The translations under genes were made by a program, and so were the position numbers. Shown one piece after another: positions 1-8,175 of a DNA stretch of 64,000 bases. The stretch is from assembly GCF_040515995.1 (NCBI RefSeq), contig NZ_CP159485.1:2769628-2833627 (forward strand), read 5' to 3'. How positions within the stretch are numbered: position 1 is the stretch's first letter; each line of letters starts with the position of its first letter. The DNA is from Proteinivorax hydrogeniformans. Lineage in GTDB: Bacteria; Bacillota; Proteinivoracia; Proteinivoracales; Proteinivoracaceae. The notes under the pieces were generated by a model. The model had not been told where the DNA came from. It did not search any database and worked only from the letters and a program-made list of their open reading frames with translations.

Positions 1-280
1 TTGAAGCATCATCAGAATCAGCATCGTCTTTTGGGCTGTTTGGCTCAGGCTGCTGAGAGTGCTCTTGATGATTTTTGTCTACAATTTCTTCGTTATCGCT
101 ATCGGACTCTTCTTTTTCTTCTTCATCATTATGTAGGTTTTGCTTTTCTTCACCTTCTAGACTATTGAATGTCAAGTCCTCTAACTCAAGCTCACCTTCA
201 CTTAGCTCCCCGCCTTCTGCACATCCCACAAGCACAAATAACCCTAAGACAAGTATTAAAATCAACTTAGCTTTATTCAT
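1..280 (-). CDS. Lipoprotein, N-terminal part (gene runs off the left edge)
   Basis: The gene starts at an ATG (complement of 278-280) preceded by a good ribosome site, AGGAGGAG, at about 293-300. The protein begins with a short basic stretch, a hydrophobic segment, and a lipobox ending LVGC at residues 17-20, so it should be exported and lipid-anchored at the cysteine. The mature part visible here is very acidic and rich in Glu, Asp, Ser, Asn and Gln with no recognisable domain, as expected for a surface linker. The C-terminal, probably functional, part lies outside the window. It is divergent from pckG. Function unknown; the lipoprotein assignment is secure, the rest is not. Confidence 0.8.
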   Translation of the reverse strand, partial: MNKAKLILILVLGLFVLVGCAEGGELSEGELELEDLTFNSLEGEEKQNLHNDEEEKEESDSDNEEIVDKNHQEHSQQPEPNSPKDDADSDDAS

Positions 281-502
281 AAATTAGAAAACTCCTCCCT
301 ATTTCTAAGTTTATTTAAGTATATATGAATGCTTTTTAGATAGAAACCCATACTATTTGGGAATGTAAGTATATATTTCCTACTCAGTAATGTTTTTTCC
401 AACTATAAACAAGGGATATTTATTCGTTTGTGGAATATAGAAAGTGACATAATATAATAACTCAATATGTAATAATTAACAACAATTTAGGGAGGTTTGT
501 TA

Positions 503-2296
503 ATGCATTCTAACAAAAAATTGCAACAATGGGTTGAAAAAATGGCTGAGCTTTGTCAACCTGATGATGTCTATTGGTGTGACGGTTCCAAAGAGGAAAA
601 TGACCGCCTTATGCAACAAATGGTGAACTCTGGTATGGCTATTAAACTAAATGAGGATAAGCGGCCTGGAAGTTATTTATTCCGTAGCCACCCTTCTGAT
701 GTAGCTCGTGTGGAGGATAGAACTTATATAGCCACCCAGAACAAAGAAGACGCAGGACCTACTAATAACTGGATCGACCCAAATGAGCTAAAAAAGACTA
801 TGACCGAGCTTTATTGTGGCTCTATGAAAGGACGGACCATGTATGTTATCCCCTTCTCTATGGGGCCAATTGGTTCGCCCATCTCAAAGATTGGCGTGCA
901 GCTTACCGATAGCCCTTATGTAGTTGTTAACATGAGAATAATGGCTCGCATGGGACAAGAAGTTTTAAAAGTCCTAGGTGAAGAGGGTGAGTTTGTACAA
1001 TGTTTACACTCTGTAGGCTATCCTCTTAAGGATGGTGAAAAAGACGCAACCTGGCCTTGCGCTCCTATCGAAGAAAAGTATATAAGCCACTTCCCCGAAG
1101 AGCGTATGATATGGTCTTATGGGTCCGGCTATGGTGGCAACGCCTTGTTAGGCAAAAAGTGCTTTGCCCTTAGAATTGCCTCTGCCCAAGCTAAAGATGA
1201 GGGATGGCTAGCAGAGCATATGCTTATTTTAAAGCTGACAAACCCCCAAGGCAAAGTAAAGTATGTGGCAGCAGCCTTCCCTAGCGCTTGTGGGAAAACT
1301 AATCTAGCAATGCTAGTGCCCACTATCCCTGGTTGGAAAGTGGAAACCATTGGCGATGACATCGCATGGATGAAATTTGGCGATGACGGGAGGCTGTATG
1401 CTATCAACCCTGAAGCTGGTTTTTTTGGTGTTGCACCAGGAACATCTAAAGAATCCAACCCCAGCGCTATGAAAACTTTGGAAAAGAATTGTATATTTAC
1501 TAATGTTGCGTTAACAGACGATGGTGATGTTTGGTGGGAAGGTATCGGATATGGTGCTCCTGAGCATCTAATTGATTGGCATGGGAAGGATTGGAGCCCA
1601 GGTTCTGATAAACCGGCTGCTCACCCTAATGCAAGGTTTACAGCTCCAGCAAGTCAGTGCCCTGTCATTGCTCCAGAATGGGAAGATCCTAAGGGCGTTC
1701 CCATCTCCGCCATTTTAGTTGGAGGTCGCCGCCCTAGCACCATTCCTTTGGTTCACGAAAGTTTTAGCTGGAATCACGGTGTGTTTTTAGGCTCTATTAT
1801 GGGCTCGGAAATTACCGCCGCTGCTATTTCCGATAAGATTGGCACGGTTCGTCGGGATCCTTTTGCAATGTTACCGTTCTGCGGCTACAACATGGCAGAC
1901 TACCTAAAACATTGGATTAACATCGGTAGTAAATCATCAGGGGATAAATTGCCAAAAATCTTCTATGTCAACTGGTTCCGTAAAGGCGAAGATGGCAAGT
2001 TTATCTGGCCTGGCTTTGGTGAAAACAGCAGAGTGCTAAAATGGATTTTTGAGCGCACCTTAGGCGAAGGAAAAGCTGTCAAAACAGATATAGGCTACAT
2101 GCCGACAGTAGATGGTATCGACTTAGAAGGGCTGAACATAGGCAAAGAAAACATGGAAAAAGTTTTAAAGGTTAATAAAAATGAGTGGCTTACCGAGGTG
2201 AATTCAATACAAGAGCACTATCAAACCCTTGGCAAGCGCCTACCTTCTGAACTTAAACATGAGCTAAGCGAGTTAAAAAGAAGACTTAATGGCTAG
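503..2296 (+). CDS. pckG: Phosphoenolpyruvate carboxykinase (GTP)
   Basis: Interconverts oxaloacetate + GTP and phosphoenolpyruvate + GDP + CO2 in the cytosol, linking the C4 acids to glycolysis/gluconeogenesis. The 597-residue length and sequence match the GTP-dependent family. The kinase-1 loop FPSACGKTN, with its reactive cysteine at about residue 263, is intact, as are the C-terminal motifs [14 protein letters not shown] and IGYMPT. I chose the ATG at 503 because GGAGG at 491-495 is 7 bases upstream; a TTG at 497 would sit on the ribosome site. It is a single-gene unit. In a fermentative anaerobe it may run in the carboxylating direction to conserve energy, but that is inference. Confidence 0.97.
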   Translation: MHSNKKLQQWVEKMAELCQPDDVYWCDGSKEENDRLMQQMVNSGMAIKLNEDKRPGSYLFRSHPSDVARVEDRTYIATQNKEDAGPTNNWIDPNELKKTMTELYCGSMKGRTMYVIPFSMGPIGSPISKIGVQLTDSPYVVVNMRIMARMGQEVLKVLGEEGEFVQCLHSVGYPLKDGEKDATWPCAPIEEKYISHFPEERMIWSYGSGYGGNALLGKKCFALRIASAQAKDEGWLAEHMLILKLTNPQGKVKYVAAAFPSACGKTNLAMLVPTIPGWKVETIGDDIAWMKFGDDGRLYAINPEAGFFGVAPGTSKESNPSAMKTLEKNCIFTNVALTDDGDVWWEGIGYGAPEHLIDWHGKDWSPGSDKPAAHPNARFTAPASQCPVIAPEWEDPKGVPISAILVGGRRPSTIPLVHESFSWNHGVFLGSIMGSEITAAAISDKIGTVRRDPFAMLPFCGYNMADYLKHWINIGSKSSGDKLPKIFYVNWFRKGEDGKFIWPGFGENSRVLKWIFERTLGEGKAVKTDIGYMPTVDGIDLEGLNIGKENMEKVLKVNKNEWLTEVNSIQEHYQTLGKRLPSELKHELSELKRRLNG

Positions 2297-2356
2297 TCTA
2301 CTTTTACACTCCCTTGTTGTTTGTGATATCATAAATAACAAAGGAGGTTTTTAATA

Positions 2357-2710
2357 GTGCGTTTATTAATTGCAATAATAAATGACCCAGATAAAGTAGT
2401 TGACATCTTAGATGAGTTTTATGATGAAAATATTAAAGGAGGTACTGTAATAGAAAGTGCAGGTATGGCTCATATCATAGCTGACCATGTGCCTTTCTTT
2501 TCACGTTTTGCTGAATTAGATCAGGGTAAAGACCCTACATGTAATAAAACAATCTTTGTCGTTGTTGAAAACGATGAAGCCCGTGAAAAAGCAATTAAAG
2601 CTATTGAAAGCGTTATTGGCGACTTAAATGAGCCTGATACCGGTATTGCTCTAACGGTGCCATTAGACTTTTGTAAGGGAATAGTTAAAACCGAAGGTGA
2701 TTCACAATGA
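2357..2710 (+). CDS. PII-like signalling protein, antiporter-linked
   Basis: A 117-residue protein with the length and layout of the PII superfamily: a beta-alpha-beta start (MRLLIAIINDPDKVVD), a central T-loop-like stretch at about residues 35-60 (GMAHIIADHVPFFSRF), and a final segment resembling the B/C-loops (GDLNEPDTGIALTVP). It lacks the tyrosine-containing T-loop of classical GlnB/GlnK, so it is a PII-like relative. GTG start at 2357 with AAGGAGG 9 bases upstream. Its stop overlaps the start of the antiporter gene by 4 bases (ATGA), implying translational coupling. By analogy with other PII-like proteins it probably binds a small nucleotide and regulates the transporter; the ligand is unknown. 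Confidence 0.75.
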   Translation: MRLLIAIINDPDKVVDILDEFYDENIKGGTVIESAGMAHIIADHVPFFSRFAELDQGKDPTCNKTIFVVVENDEAREKAIKAIESVIGDLNEPDTGIALTVPLDFCKGIVKTEGDSQ

Positions 2711-3861
2711 GTATTTCTTTAGCTGTAGGAATTATTTTCCTAGCTGGAGCTGCTGGTGGAAAGCTTGCCCGTTACATAAGGCTTCCTTCTGTGACCGGCA
2801 ACCTCTTAGCTGGAATTATAATTGGGCCTTCAGTATTAAGCTTGGTTAGTGTAGAAATAATGTCCCAGCTCAACCCAATCAACGACCTAGCCTTAGGTGT
2901 TATTGCCTTATCCATAGGCTCTGAGCTTCATTGGGGGACAATGCGCAAGCTAGCTAAAGATACCACTTTGGTTTTTTTAGCTGAGGCTCTTTTAACTTCA
3001 GTTATTGTATTTTTCTCGTTATATTTATTTGGTTTGGATTTTCAACTTGCATTAGTCTTAGCAGTTATTAGTATCGCGACAGCCCCTGGTGCTATTATCG
3101 CTTGTATTCGAGAAACTCCCACCAAAGGTAATTTTTCAAAGGTGCTATTATCAATAGTCGCTTTAGATAATTTGCTTGCTATTACGCTTTTTGGTATTGT
3201 TATTAGCTTTATGCAGACAGGCCTAGCTGACGATCCCGGAAATTCAGTAGCTTTCATTATGGCTGCCAAAGAATTAGGTCTTTCCTTAGCATTAGGCTTA
3301 ATGTCTGGAGTGTTTTTAGTGGGAATTTCTCATCATGCAAAGAGCGACTCCCATATATTAGTAACAGTTCTGGGGATAATTTTACTAACGGTAGGTTTGG
3401 CAAACCGCTTGGGCTCACCTGAATTGCTTGCTGCAATCGTAAGCGGTGCAGTTTATATCAACTTTTCTAGAAAACCGAAGAGAATAAGCCGCTCCCTTTT
3501 AGCTGTGGAGCATCCTATTTTGCTTATTTTCCTTACTTTAGCAGGTGCAAAACTTGATTTGTCAGTTCTACCTGCTGTTGGGCAAATAGGCCTATTATAT
3601 GTGCTTGCACGTTTCTTTGCAAAGCTTGTGGGCAGCCGACTAGGAAGTACTTTAACTGCTTTTCCTATGAGCTGGAAGAAAAACTTAGGAAGGGCACTAA
3701 CCCCTCAAGCTGGGGTAGCTATAGGCCTGGCAATTATAGCAGAGCAAAAAGGTATTTTTGAACCCAATACAGTTATGCCAATTGTACTTACGGCAGTTGT
3801 AGTCTTTGAATTATTCGGTCCACTTCTTGTACGAAAAGCACTGTGCGATGTTAATGAATAA
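2707..3861 (+). CDS. CPA2-family cation:proton antiporter (Na+/H+ exchanger)
   Basis: A 384-residue polytopic membrane protein with about 12 hydrophobic segments and no cytosolic C-terminal TrkA domain, which is the size of the transport core alone. Conserved features include the N-terminal RLPSVTGNLLAGIIIGP motif of KefB/NapA-type exchangers and the discontinuous-helix region ATAPGAIIACIRE. It should swap Na+ or K+ for protons across the membrane. Loss of a soluble regulatory domain fits regulation in trans by the PII-like protein encoded immediately upstream with a 4-base overlap. A small reading frame overlaps its end. Exact ion specificity cannot be read from sequence. Confidence 0.88.
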   Translation: MSISLAVGIIFLAGAAGGKLARYIRLPSVTGNLLAGIIIGPSVLSLVSVEIMSQLNPINDLALGVIALSIGSELHWGTMRKLAKDTTLVFLAEALLTSVIVFFSLYLFGLDFQLALVLAVISIATAPGAIIACIRETPTKGNFSKVLLSIVALDNLLAITLFGIVISFMQTGLADDPGNSVAFIMAAKELGLSLALGLMSGVFLVGISHHAKSDSHILVTVLGIILLTVGLANRLGSPELLAAIVSGAVYINFSRKPKRISRSLLAVEHPILLIFLTLAGAKLDLSVLPAVGQIGLLYVLARFFAKLVGSRLGSTLTAFPMSWKKNLGRALTPQAGVAIGLAIIAEQKGIFEPNTVMPIVLTAVVVFELFGPLLVRKALCDVNE

Positions 3862-3988
3862 TGCTATCTCCGCTGGAGCTTTCACCTTTGTAGCTTTAAA
3901 TATGGCTAAAAAGCTAGGGCTAGGTAAAAAAGTCCTTTCAAGCATTTTTGATACAAAAGAGCGTTATTTAAGCACAGGACTACTATAA
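3848..3988 (+). CDS. Small overlapping reading frame after the antiporter (uncertain)
   Basis: ATGs at 3848 and 3854 open a frame of up to 46 codons that overlaps the last codons of the antiporter gene (start and stop are interlaced as ATGTTAATGAATAA) and ends just before a terminator at 3991. The predicted peptide has one hydrophobic stretch (AGAFTFVALNMA) followed by a basic helix-like region (KKLGLGKKVLSS), so it could be a small membrane-associated subunit. Codon choice looks like that of its neighbours. I do not recognise it; it could equally be untranslated 3' sequence. No separate ribosome site is seen, so expression would depend on reinitiation. Confidence 0.4.
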   Translation: MLMNNAISAGAFTFVALNMAKKLGLGKKVLSSIFDTKERYLSTGLL

Positions 3989-3990
3989 AG

Positions 3991-4028
3991 TAAGGACTGA
4001 GACTTTTCATTGTCACGGTCCTTATTTT
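3991..4028 (+). terminator. Intrinsic terminator of the PII-like/antiporter operon
   Basis: TAAGGACTGAGAC pairs with GTCACGGTCCTTA across an 8-base loop with one A-A mismatch, followed by TTTTAT. It starts two bases after the stop of the small reading frame at 3988. Confidence 0.8.
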
Positions 4029-4099
4029 ATAGGGTTTATTTATTTTGGGTATACTATGGCTTAGTTCTTATTTAACAATAATTTATAAGGTGATGGAAA

Positions 4100-5578
4100 A
4101 TGAGCAAAAAAGTAATTGTTATTGGCGCTGGGATCGCTGGCCTTGCCACTGCGGCAAGGCTATTAAGTAAAGGCTATCAGGTAGTTATTTTAGAAAAAAA
4201 TGAACACATCGGTGGTAAGGTGGCAAGTCTTTCTTCAAATGGATTTAAATTTGATTTAACGGCTTCCATTTTGATGAATCCACAAAATTATAAAAGACTA
4301 TTTGAGGATTTAGGAAAAAAACATCAAGATTACTTTACTCTTCAGAGGATAGAACCTAATTATAGAGTTTTTTATGACGATAAAACCCACCTTGATTTTT
4401 CCACCGAACTTTCTGATTTACTAAAAAACCTAGAAACAGTTTCCTTAAAAGATGCCCACGGCTACCTTAAGTTTTTGTCCCATGGTTATAATAAATATTT
4501 ATTTGCTAATAAGACATTTTTTCAAAAAAAGCAGCAGCAAATAAGCGATTCTTTCAGTCCTCTATCCTTGGCAATTGCCTTAAAGTTAAGGCCACAAACC
4601 TCCTCCTATAGTTATATTTCTAAATACATCCAAAGCCCTAAGATAAAAGAGTTCTTAACCTTTCAAGCCTTTTTTACCGGGCTATCGCCGTTTAAGGGTC
4701 CTTGTGTACATAGCTTGCTATCTGTTATTCCACAAGCATACGGACTATGGTATATACCAGGTGGTATGCATTCTTTTGTTAAAGCTCTAGAAAAAGTGGT
4801 AAAAGAACTGGGCGGTATTATAGAAACTGATGCTGAGGTAAAAGAAATCCTGGTTGCAAAGGGTAAAGCTATTGGAGTCAAAACCGAAAAATCCATAACA
4901 AAAGGGGATTTAGTAATTTGTAGCGGGGAATACGGGTATGCCACTCAAAATATTGTGCCACCGTCACCGAAGTTACCTAAAATAGATAGCTTAGATTACA
5001 GCTGCTCTGCTTATGTTCTATATCTAGGTATAAATAAAAAGCTTCCCCAGTTAGCTGTGCATAACTTCTACCTAGGGGAAGACTTTAAACAAAATATAGA
5101 TTGTGTTTTTAAGGGGAGACTGCCTTTAAGCCCCTCCCTATACATCTATTGTCCTAGCGCTTTAGATAAAACAATGGCACCGCAAGAAAGCGAAGCGTTA
5201 AATGTAGTCGTTAGGGTACCTAACCTTAAAAGCAAACCTTCTTGGGGTGATAGAACCATTAGATTATTAGAGCACAGAGTTCTAAAAAATCTCAAGAAAA
5301 TTAACGGTCTAGCAGATATAGATAAGCATATAGTTTACAAAAGCTGTACTCAACCAAAAGATTTTGAGACAGTATTTAACTGCTATAAAGGAGCTGCCTT
5401 TGGCATAAGTCCAACAGTCACTCAAACAAACTATCTACGCCCCCACTTTAAATCACCTTCTGTCGACAACCTCTATTTTGTTGGGGACTCCTTACACCCC
5501 GGCGTAGGAGTGTCTATGGTGCTGCTAAGCAGTAAACATGTAGTCGATGAGCTTGAGACACAGAATACAACTAATTAG
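4100..5578 (+). CDS. Phytoene desaturase-like (CrtI/CrtN family) FAD oxidoreductase
   Basis: A 492-residue FAD/NAD(P)-binding amine-oxidase-fold protein. The N-terminus carries the dinucleotide-binding motif VIGAGIAGLATAARLL with the acidic residue at the end of beta-2 (VVILEKNEHIGGK). The C-terminus has the family signature NLYFVGDSLHPGVGVSMVLLS. ATG at 4100 with AAGGTGA six bases upstream. The family includes carotenoid desaturases and isomerases, but no phytoene synthase or other carotenoid gene is present here, so the substrate is open. Its last 8 bases overlap the convergent CapA-like gene, leaving no room for a terminator between them. Confidence 0.85.
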   Translation: MSKKVIVIGAGIAGLATAARLLSKGYQVVILEKNEHIGGKVASLSSNGFKFDLTASILMNPQNYKRLFEDLGKKHQDYFTLQRIEPNYRVFYDDKTHLDFSTELSDLLKNLETVSLKDAHGYLKFLSHGYNKYLFANKTFFQKKQQQISDSFSPLSLAIALKLRPQTSSYSYISKYIQSPKIKEFLTFQAFFTGLSPFKGPCVHSLLSVIPQAYGLWYIPGGMHSFVKALEKVVKELGGIIETDAEVKEILVAKGKAIGVKTEKSITKGDLVICSGEYGYATQNIVPPSPKLPKIDSLDYSCSAYVLYLGINKKLPQLAVHNFYLGEDFKQNIDCVFKGRLPLSPSLYIYCPSALDKTMAPQESEALNVVVRVPNLKSKPSWGDRTIRLLEHRVLKNLKKINGLADIDKHIVYKSCTQPKDFETVFNCYKGAAFGISPTVTQTNYLRPHFKSPSVDNLYFVGDSLHPGVGVSMVLLSSKHVVDELETQNTTN

Positions 5579-6845
5579 CAACAGGTAATGTATACTCCGA
5601 ATCTAGAAAAACATTCCTTATCTCTCCACTTAAAACATGCTCTACGGTAGTTTTTTTCGACTGTTTAGCTCTTTTTAGAGCTTGTCCTGTTAGGTTGAAC
5701 TTTTCTGGGGAGCTAAAAGCTTCTGTAAGAGGAACTATTTCATATACATTTTTACCACCTTCTAAATAGCGATTAACCCATGTCGGTATGATAGTTACTG
5801 CCTCAATCTCAACCTCATTTTTTATTATGTCCTTTTTAAGGTTAACGTTAACTATTAGTCCATCTTCAGTATATCTGTTTTCCAAAGTTTCATATCTTTG
5901 ATTAGAAATAAAGTTCCCCATGGAATAAACCACTAAGGTTTCATGCTCTCCATCTGCTGACTCATACCACTGAATTGGTTGTACAACATGTGGATGGCTA
6001 CCAAAAATGATATCTACACCGCTATCAGCTAACGATTGAGAAATCTTTTTTTGATAAGAGTTAGGTTCTCTATGATATTCACTTCCCCAATGCATATAGA
6101 AAATTATAACCTCAGCACCTTGCTCTTCCATCTTTTCCACTCGTTGTTTCATTGCTTTTAGCTCTTCATCTAAATTTTGATAGCTAAAGCTATCTATAAG
6201 GGGATTTACATCATGCGGTATAGTTATGCCGTTTATCGTTCTATGCCCATTAACTATAGGGGTCTCATATGTGTAAGCAGATACACCTATTTTGATTCCC
6301 TCTACATCGAAAACCTCATAACTTTTTTCCTCTTCGTTCCTCCTCGTCCCAACAGGAGCTAATCCTTTTTTCTCCAGTACATCTAGGGTTCTTAGCATGC
6401 CAGACTTACCGGTGTCATAGGTGTGATTATTTGACGTTGAAATTCCGTTAAAACCTGCGTTATATAAAGCTTCTGCTAATTCATCAGGGGCATTAAAAAG
6501 AGGAAAACCAGAATAACCCCTTTCTCCTCCTGCCAAAGTTGTTTCTAAATTTGCCAACGCCAAATCAGACTCTTGGATATGAGGTTTGATATATTTGAAG
6601 TTGTTGTCAAAGTCATACTCTCCTGTGTTTTGATCATATTGAGCGTTAATTTGAGGCTGATGTGCCATTACATCTCCAACAGCACTTATCTGTACCCTAA
6701 CTGGTTCTGGCAGCTTAGGTTTATTATATTCTATATTTTCTACAGTTTTATCTTCCTCAGGTTCATCTACAGTCACAACATTAGTACATGCAGATAACAG
6801 CAAAACACAAACAATTACAAGCGTTATATTTACGTTTTTTTTCAT
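5571..6845 (-). CDS. CapA-family (PGA_cap) lipoprotein, metallophosphatase fold
   Basis: A 424-residue protein with a signal peptide and lipobox LLSAC (Cys20), so exported and lipid-anchored. The rest matches the bacterial capsule synthesis protein CapA/PgsA family, which has a calcineurin-like metallophosphatase fold: AVGDVMAHQPQ near residue 57, NLETTLAG, SNNHTYDTG, a conserved FYMHWGSEY, and DIIFGSHPHVVQP, which together supply metal ligands. Founding members act in poly-gamma-glutamate capsule formation, but no capB/capC genes are here, so the role may be in other wall or polymer metabolism. ATG at 6845 with AGGAGG upstream. The end overlaps the convergent desaturase-like gene by 8 bases. 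Confidence 0.87.
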   Translation of the reverse strand: MKKNVNITLVIVCVLLLSACTNVVTVDEPEEDKTVENIEYNKPKLPEPVRVQISAVGDVMAHQPQINAQYDQNTGEYDFDNNFKYIKPHIQESDLALANLETTLAGGERGYSGFPLFNAPDELAEALYNAGFNGISTSNNHTYDTGKSGMLRTLDVLEKKGLAPVGTRRNEEEKSYEVFDVEGIKIGVSAYTYETPIVNGHRTINGITIPHDVNPLIDSFSYQNLDEELKAMKQRVEKMEEQGAEVIIFYMHWGSEYHREPNSYQKKISQSLADSGVDIIFGSHPHVVQPIQWYESADGEHETLVVYSMGNFISNQRYETLENRYTEDGLIVNVNLKKDIIKNEVEIEAVTIIPTWVNRYLEGGKNVYEIVPLTEAFSSPEKFNLTGQALKRAKQSKKTTVEHVLSGEIRNVFLDSEYTLPVAN

Positions 6846-6922
6846 ATTAACATCTACCTCCTACACTATAGTCTTATTATAACAGATAAGCAAAAAATAT
6901 GGTTTAAACTTACCTAATTTCT

Positions 6923-6952
6923 TTGGATAAATTTGAACTTTTTATATATAAT
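6923..6952 (+). promoter_or_regulatory. Putative vegetative promoter of the DUF1292 gene
   Basis: TTGGAT, 18-base spacer, TATAAT (6947-6952), 39 bases before the ATG at 6992. The -10 box is perfect, the -35 is weak. Confidence 0.5.
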
Positions 6953-6991
6953 ATTAGGTGGACTACTAACAAATAAAGGAGTGCCAAATTT

Positions 6992-7264
6992 ATGACTTAT
7001 AACCTAAAAGATTTAAAGGAAAAGCACAGAAAAAAGAAAGGTACCATACGCCTAACACTGCACAATAACAAAGAAGTTACGTGTGATGTTCTGTCAATTT
7101 TTACAGTAAAAGATAAAGAATACATAGCTGTTTTGCCAAAAAAGTCCGAAACTGTCCTGCTTTATCGCTATGAGGAGAAAAATAACACCCCCGTTTTAAC
7201 TAATATCGAGGATAGTAGAGAGTACACCTTGGCTTCCCACAGGTTTATGAAACTTAATCAATAG
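6992..7264 (+). CDS. DUF1292 family small protein
   Basis: A 90-residue soluble protein. After a lysine-rich start it has the alternating beta pattern of DUF1292 (TIRLTLHNNKEVTCDVLSIF, DKEYIAVLPK, SETVLLYRYEE, a short acidic C-terminal part). This family is widespread in Firmicutes (for example YrzB) and its function is not known. ATG at 6992 with AAAGGAG about 10 bases upstream. It is a single-gene unit between its own promoter and a terminator. The basic N-terminus is unusual, since members are mostly acidic. Confidence 0.7.
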   Translation: MTYNLKDLKEKHRKKKGTIRLTLHNNKEVTCDVLSIFTVKDKEYIAVLPKKSETVLLYRYEEKNNTPVLTNIEDSREYTLASHRFMKLNQ

Positions 7265-7265
7265 T

Positions 7266-7310
7266 TAAAAAAAGTGTGAACCCCTAAAAAGGTGATTCAC
7301 ACTTTTTTTA
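7266..7310. terminator. Bidirectional intrinsic terminator
   Basis: AAAAAAAGTGTGAA pairs with TTCACACTTTTTTT around a 15-base loop, with A and T tracts on both sides. It can serve the plus-strand DUF1292 gene and the opposing minus-strand fragment that ends at 7316. Confidence 0.9.
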
Positions 7311-7315
7311 TTACG

Positions 7316-7534
7316 CTATTTATCCTGTACGACAGCCACAAAATCCGGAAGCACTCTAAAACCAACCACGTCCCCGTCATTTACTATTTCATCTGGATGC
7401 ATATGCATCAGTAAGCATTGTTTTTTACCACCACATAACTCAATTTCAATCTTAGCATTTATAGACTCCCCTGTATAGACGGTGTCTAAAACTCTTTCGA
7501 AATGCACAACTCTCAAAACTTGCCTTTTTAGCAA
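7316..7534 (-). pseudogene. TOBE-domain-like fragment, possible ABC-ATPase remnant
   Basis: The frame can start at TTG (7534) and encodes 72 residues that look like the C-terminal TOBE domain of ABC-transporter ATPases: a beta strand near RVVHFERVLDTVYTG, a basic middle strand, then DGDVVGFRVLPDFVAVV. Upstream in the same frame there are about 13 more sense codons up to a TGA but no nucleotide-binding domain, and no convincing ribosome site precedes the TTG. I therefore read it as the surviving tail of a deleted ABC ATPase gene. It could instead be a free-standing small TOBE/molybdate-binding-like protein. Confidence 0.45.
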
Positions 7535-7667
7535 AATAGCTCTTTGATGCGCTCTGTATTCTATATATATATTTCAACTATATGCTTGTTTGTATATTTA
7601 TTATATGTAAATGGTAGGGAATGTAAATAAAAAAAATCACCAAAGGCCCCCCCTTGGCGCAAAATAA

Positions 7668-7985
7668 CTAACCTTTAATTATATTATGCGTAAGTTTTTC
7701 CTCCGGAGTTGCAGCCTCATAAAGTACAAATATTGCGGTTAAGATTCTTAATATATTCCTAAGAATAGGCACAAAGGATGCCACAGCAGCAACCATGCCA
7801 AAACCATTGCCTCTAGTTAAGCCGCTATCTTGTTTAGATAGAAAGTATGATAAAATATGGAGCGCTAGCATCACAAGTACCGGAACCCAAAACATACCAA
7901 AGACAACATGATCTCCTAGGATGCTGATTCCAATTAACAACTCCAGCACACCTATTACCCACTTAAGCAACCTAGATTTAGACAT
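7668..7985 (-). CDS. Small polytopic membrane protein, unknown function
   Basis: A 105-residue protein with three to four hydrophobic segments (about residues 7-24, 29-48, 62-92), a short basic N-terminus and an acidic-polar tail (ATPEEKLTHNIIKG). ATG at 7985 follows a strong AAAGGAGG site. I do not recognise a family. It is a single gene, with no visible partner. Confidence 0.65.
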   Translation of the reverse strand: MSKSRLLKWVIGVLELLIGISILGDHVVFGMFWVPVLVMLALHILSYFLSKQDSGLTRGNGFGMVAAVASFVPILRNILRILTAIFVLYEAATPEEKLTHNIIKG

Positions 7986-8098
7986 AAAAAAACCTCCTTT
8001 TTAATAACTTTTAAATTTTATCATCTATGTAATACTATTGTAACATTTTTGCTATTATGCGTCATTATATATTTTAAATATTTTAAATATTCTTTTTG

Positions 8099-8142
8099 GA
8101 CAAAAAGGACACCTAATCTATTTATGTAGATTCAGGTGCCCT
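8099..8142 (-). terminator. Intrinsic terminator
   Basis: On the minus strand GGGCACCTGAATCTA pairs with TAGATTAGGTGTCC, followed by TTTTT. It lies 34 bases beyond the stop of the dehydrogenase-like gene. Confidence 0.85.
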
Positions 8143-8175
8143 TAAGTTAGTTTGTGTTACTTTCTAGAAAGGTTT

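Noticed and set aside
75..287. Plus-strand frame over the left-edge lipoprotein
   Set aside because: It is the antisense shadow of a gene with a lipobox and a strong ribosome site; composition is serine-rich in the way antisense of acidic repeats is.
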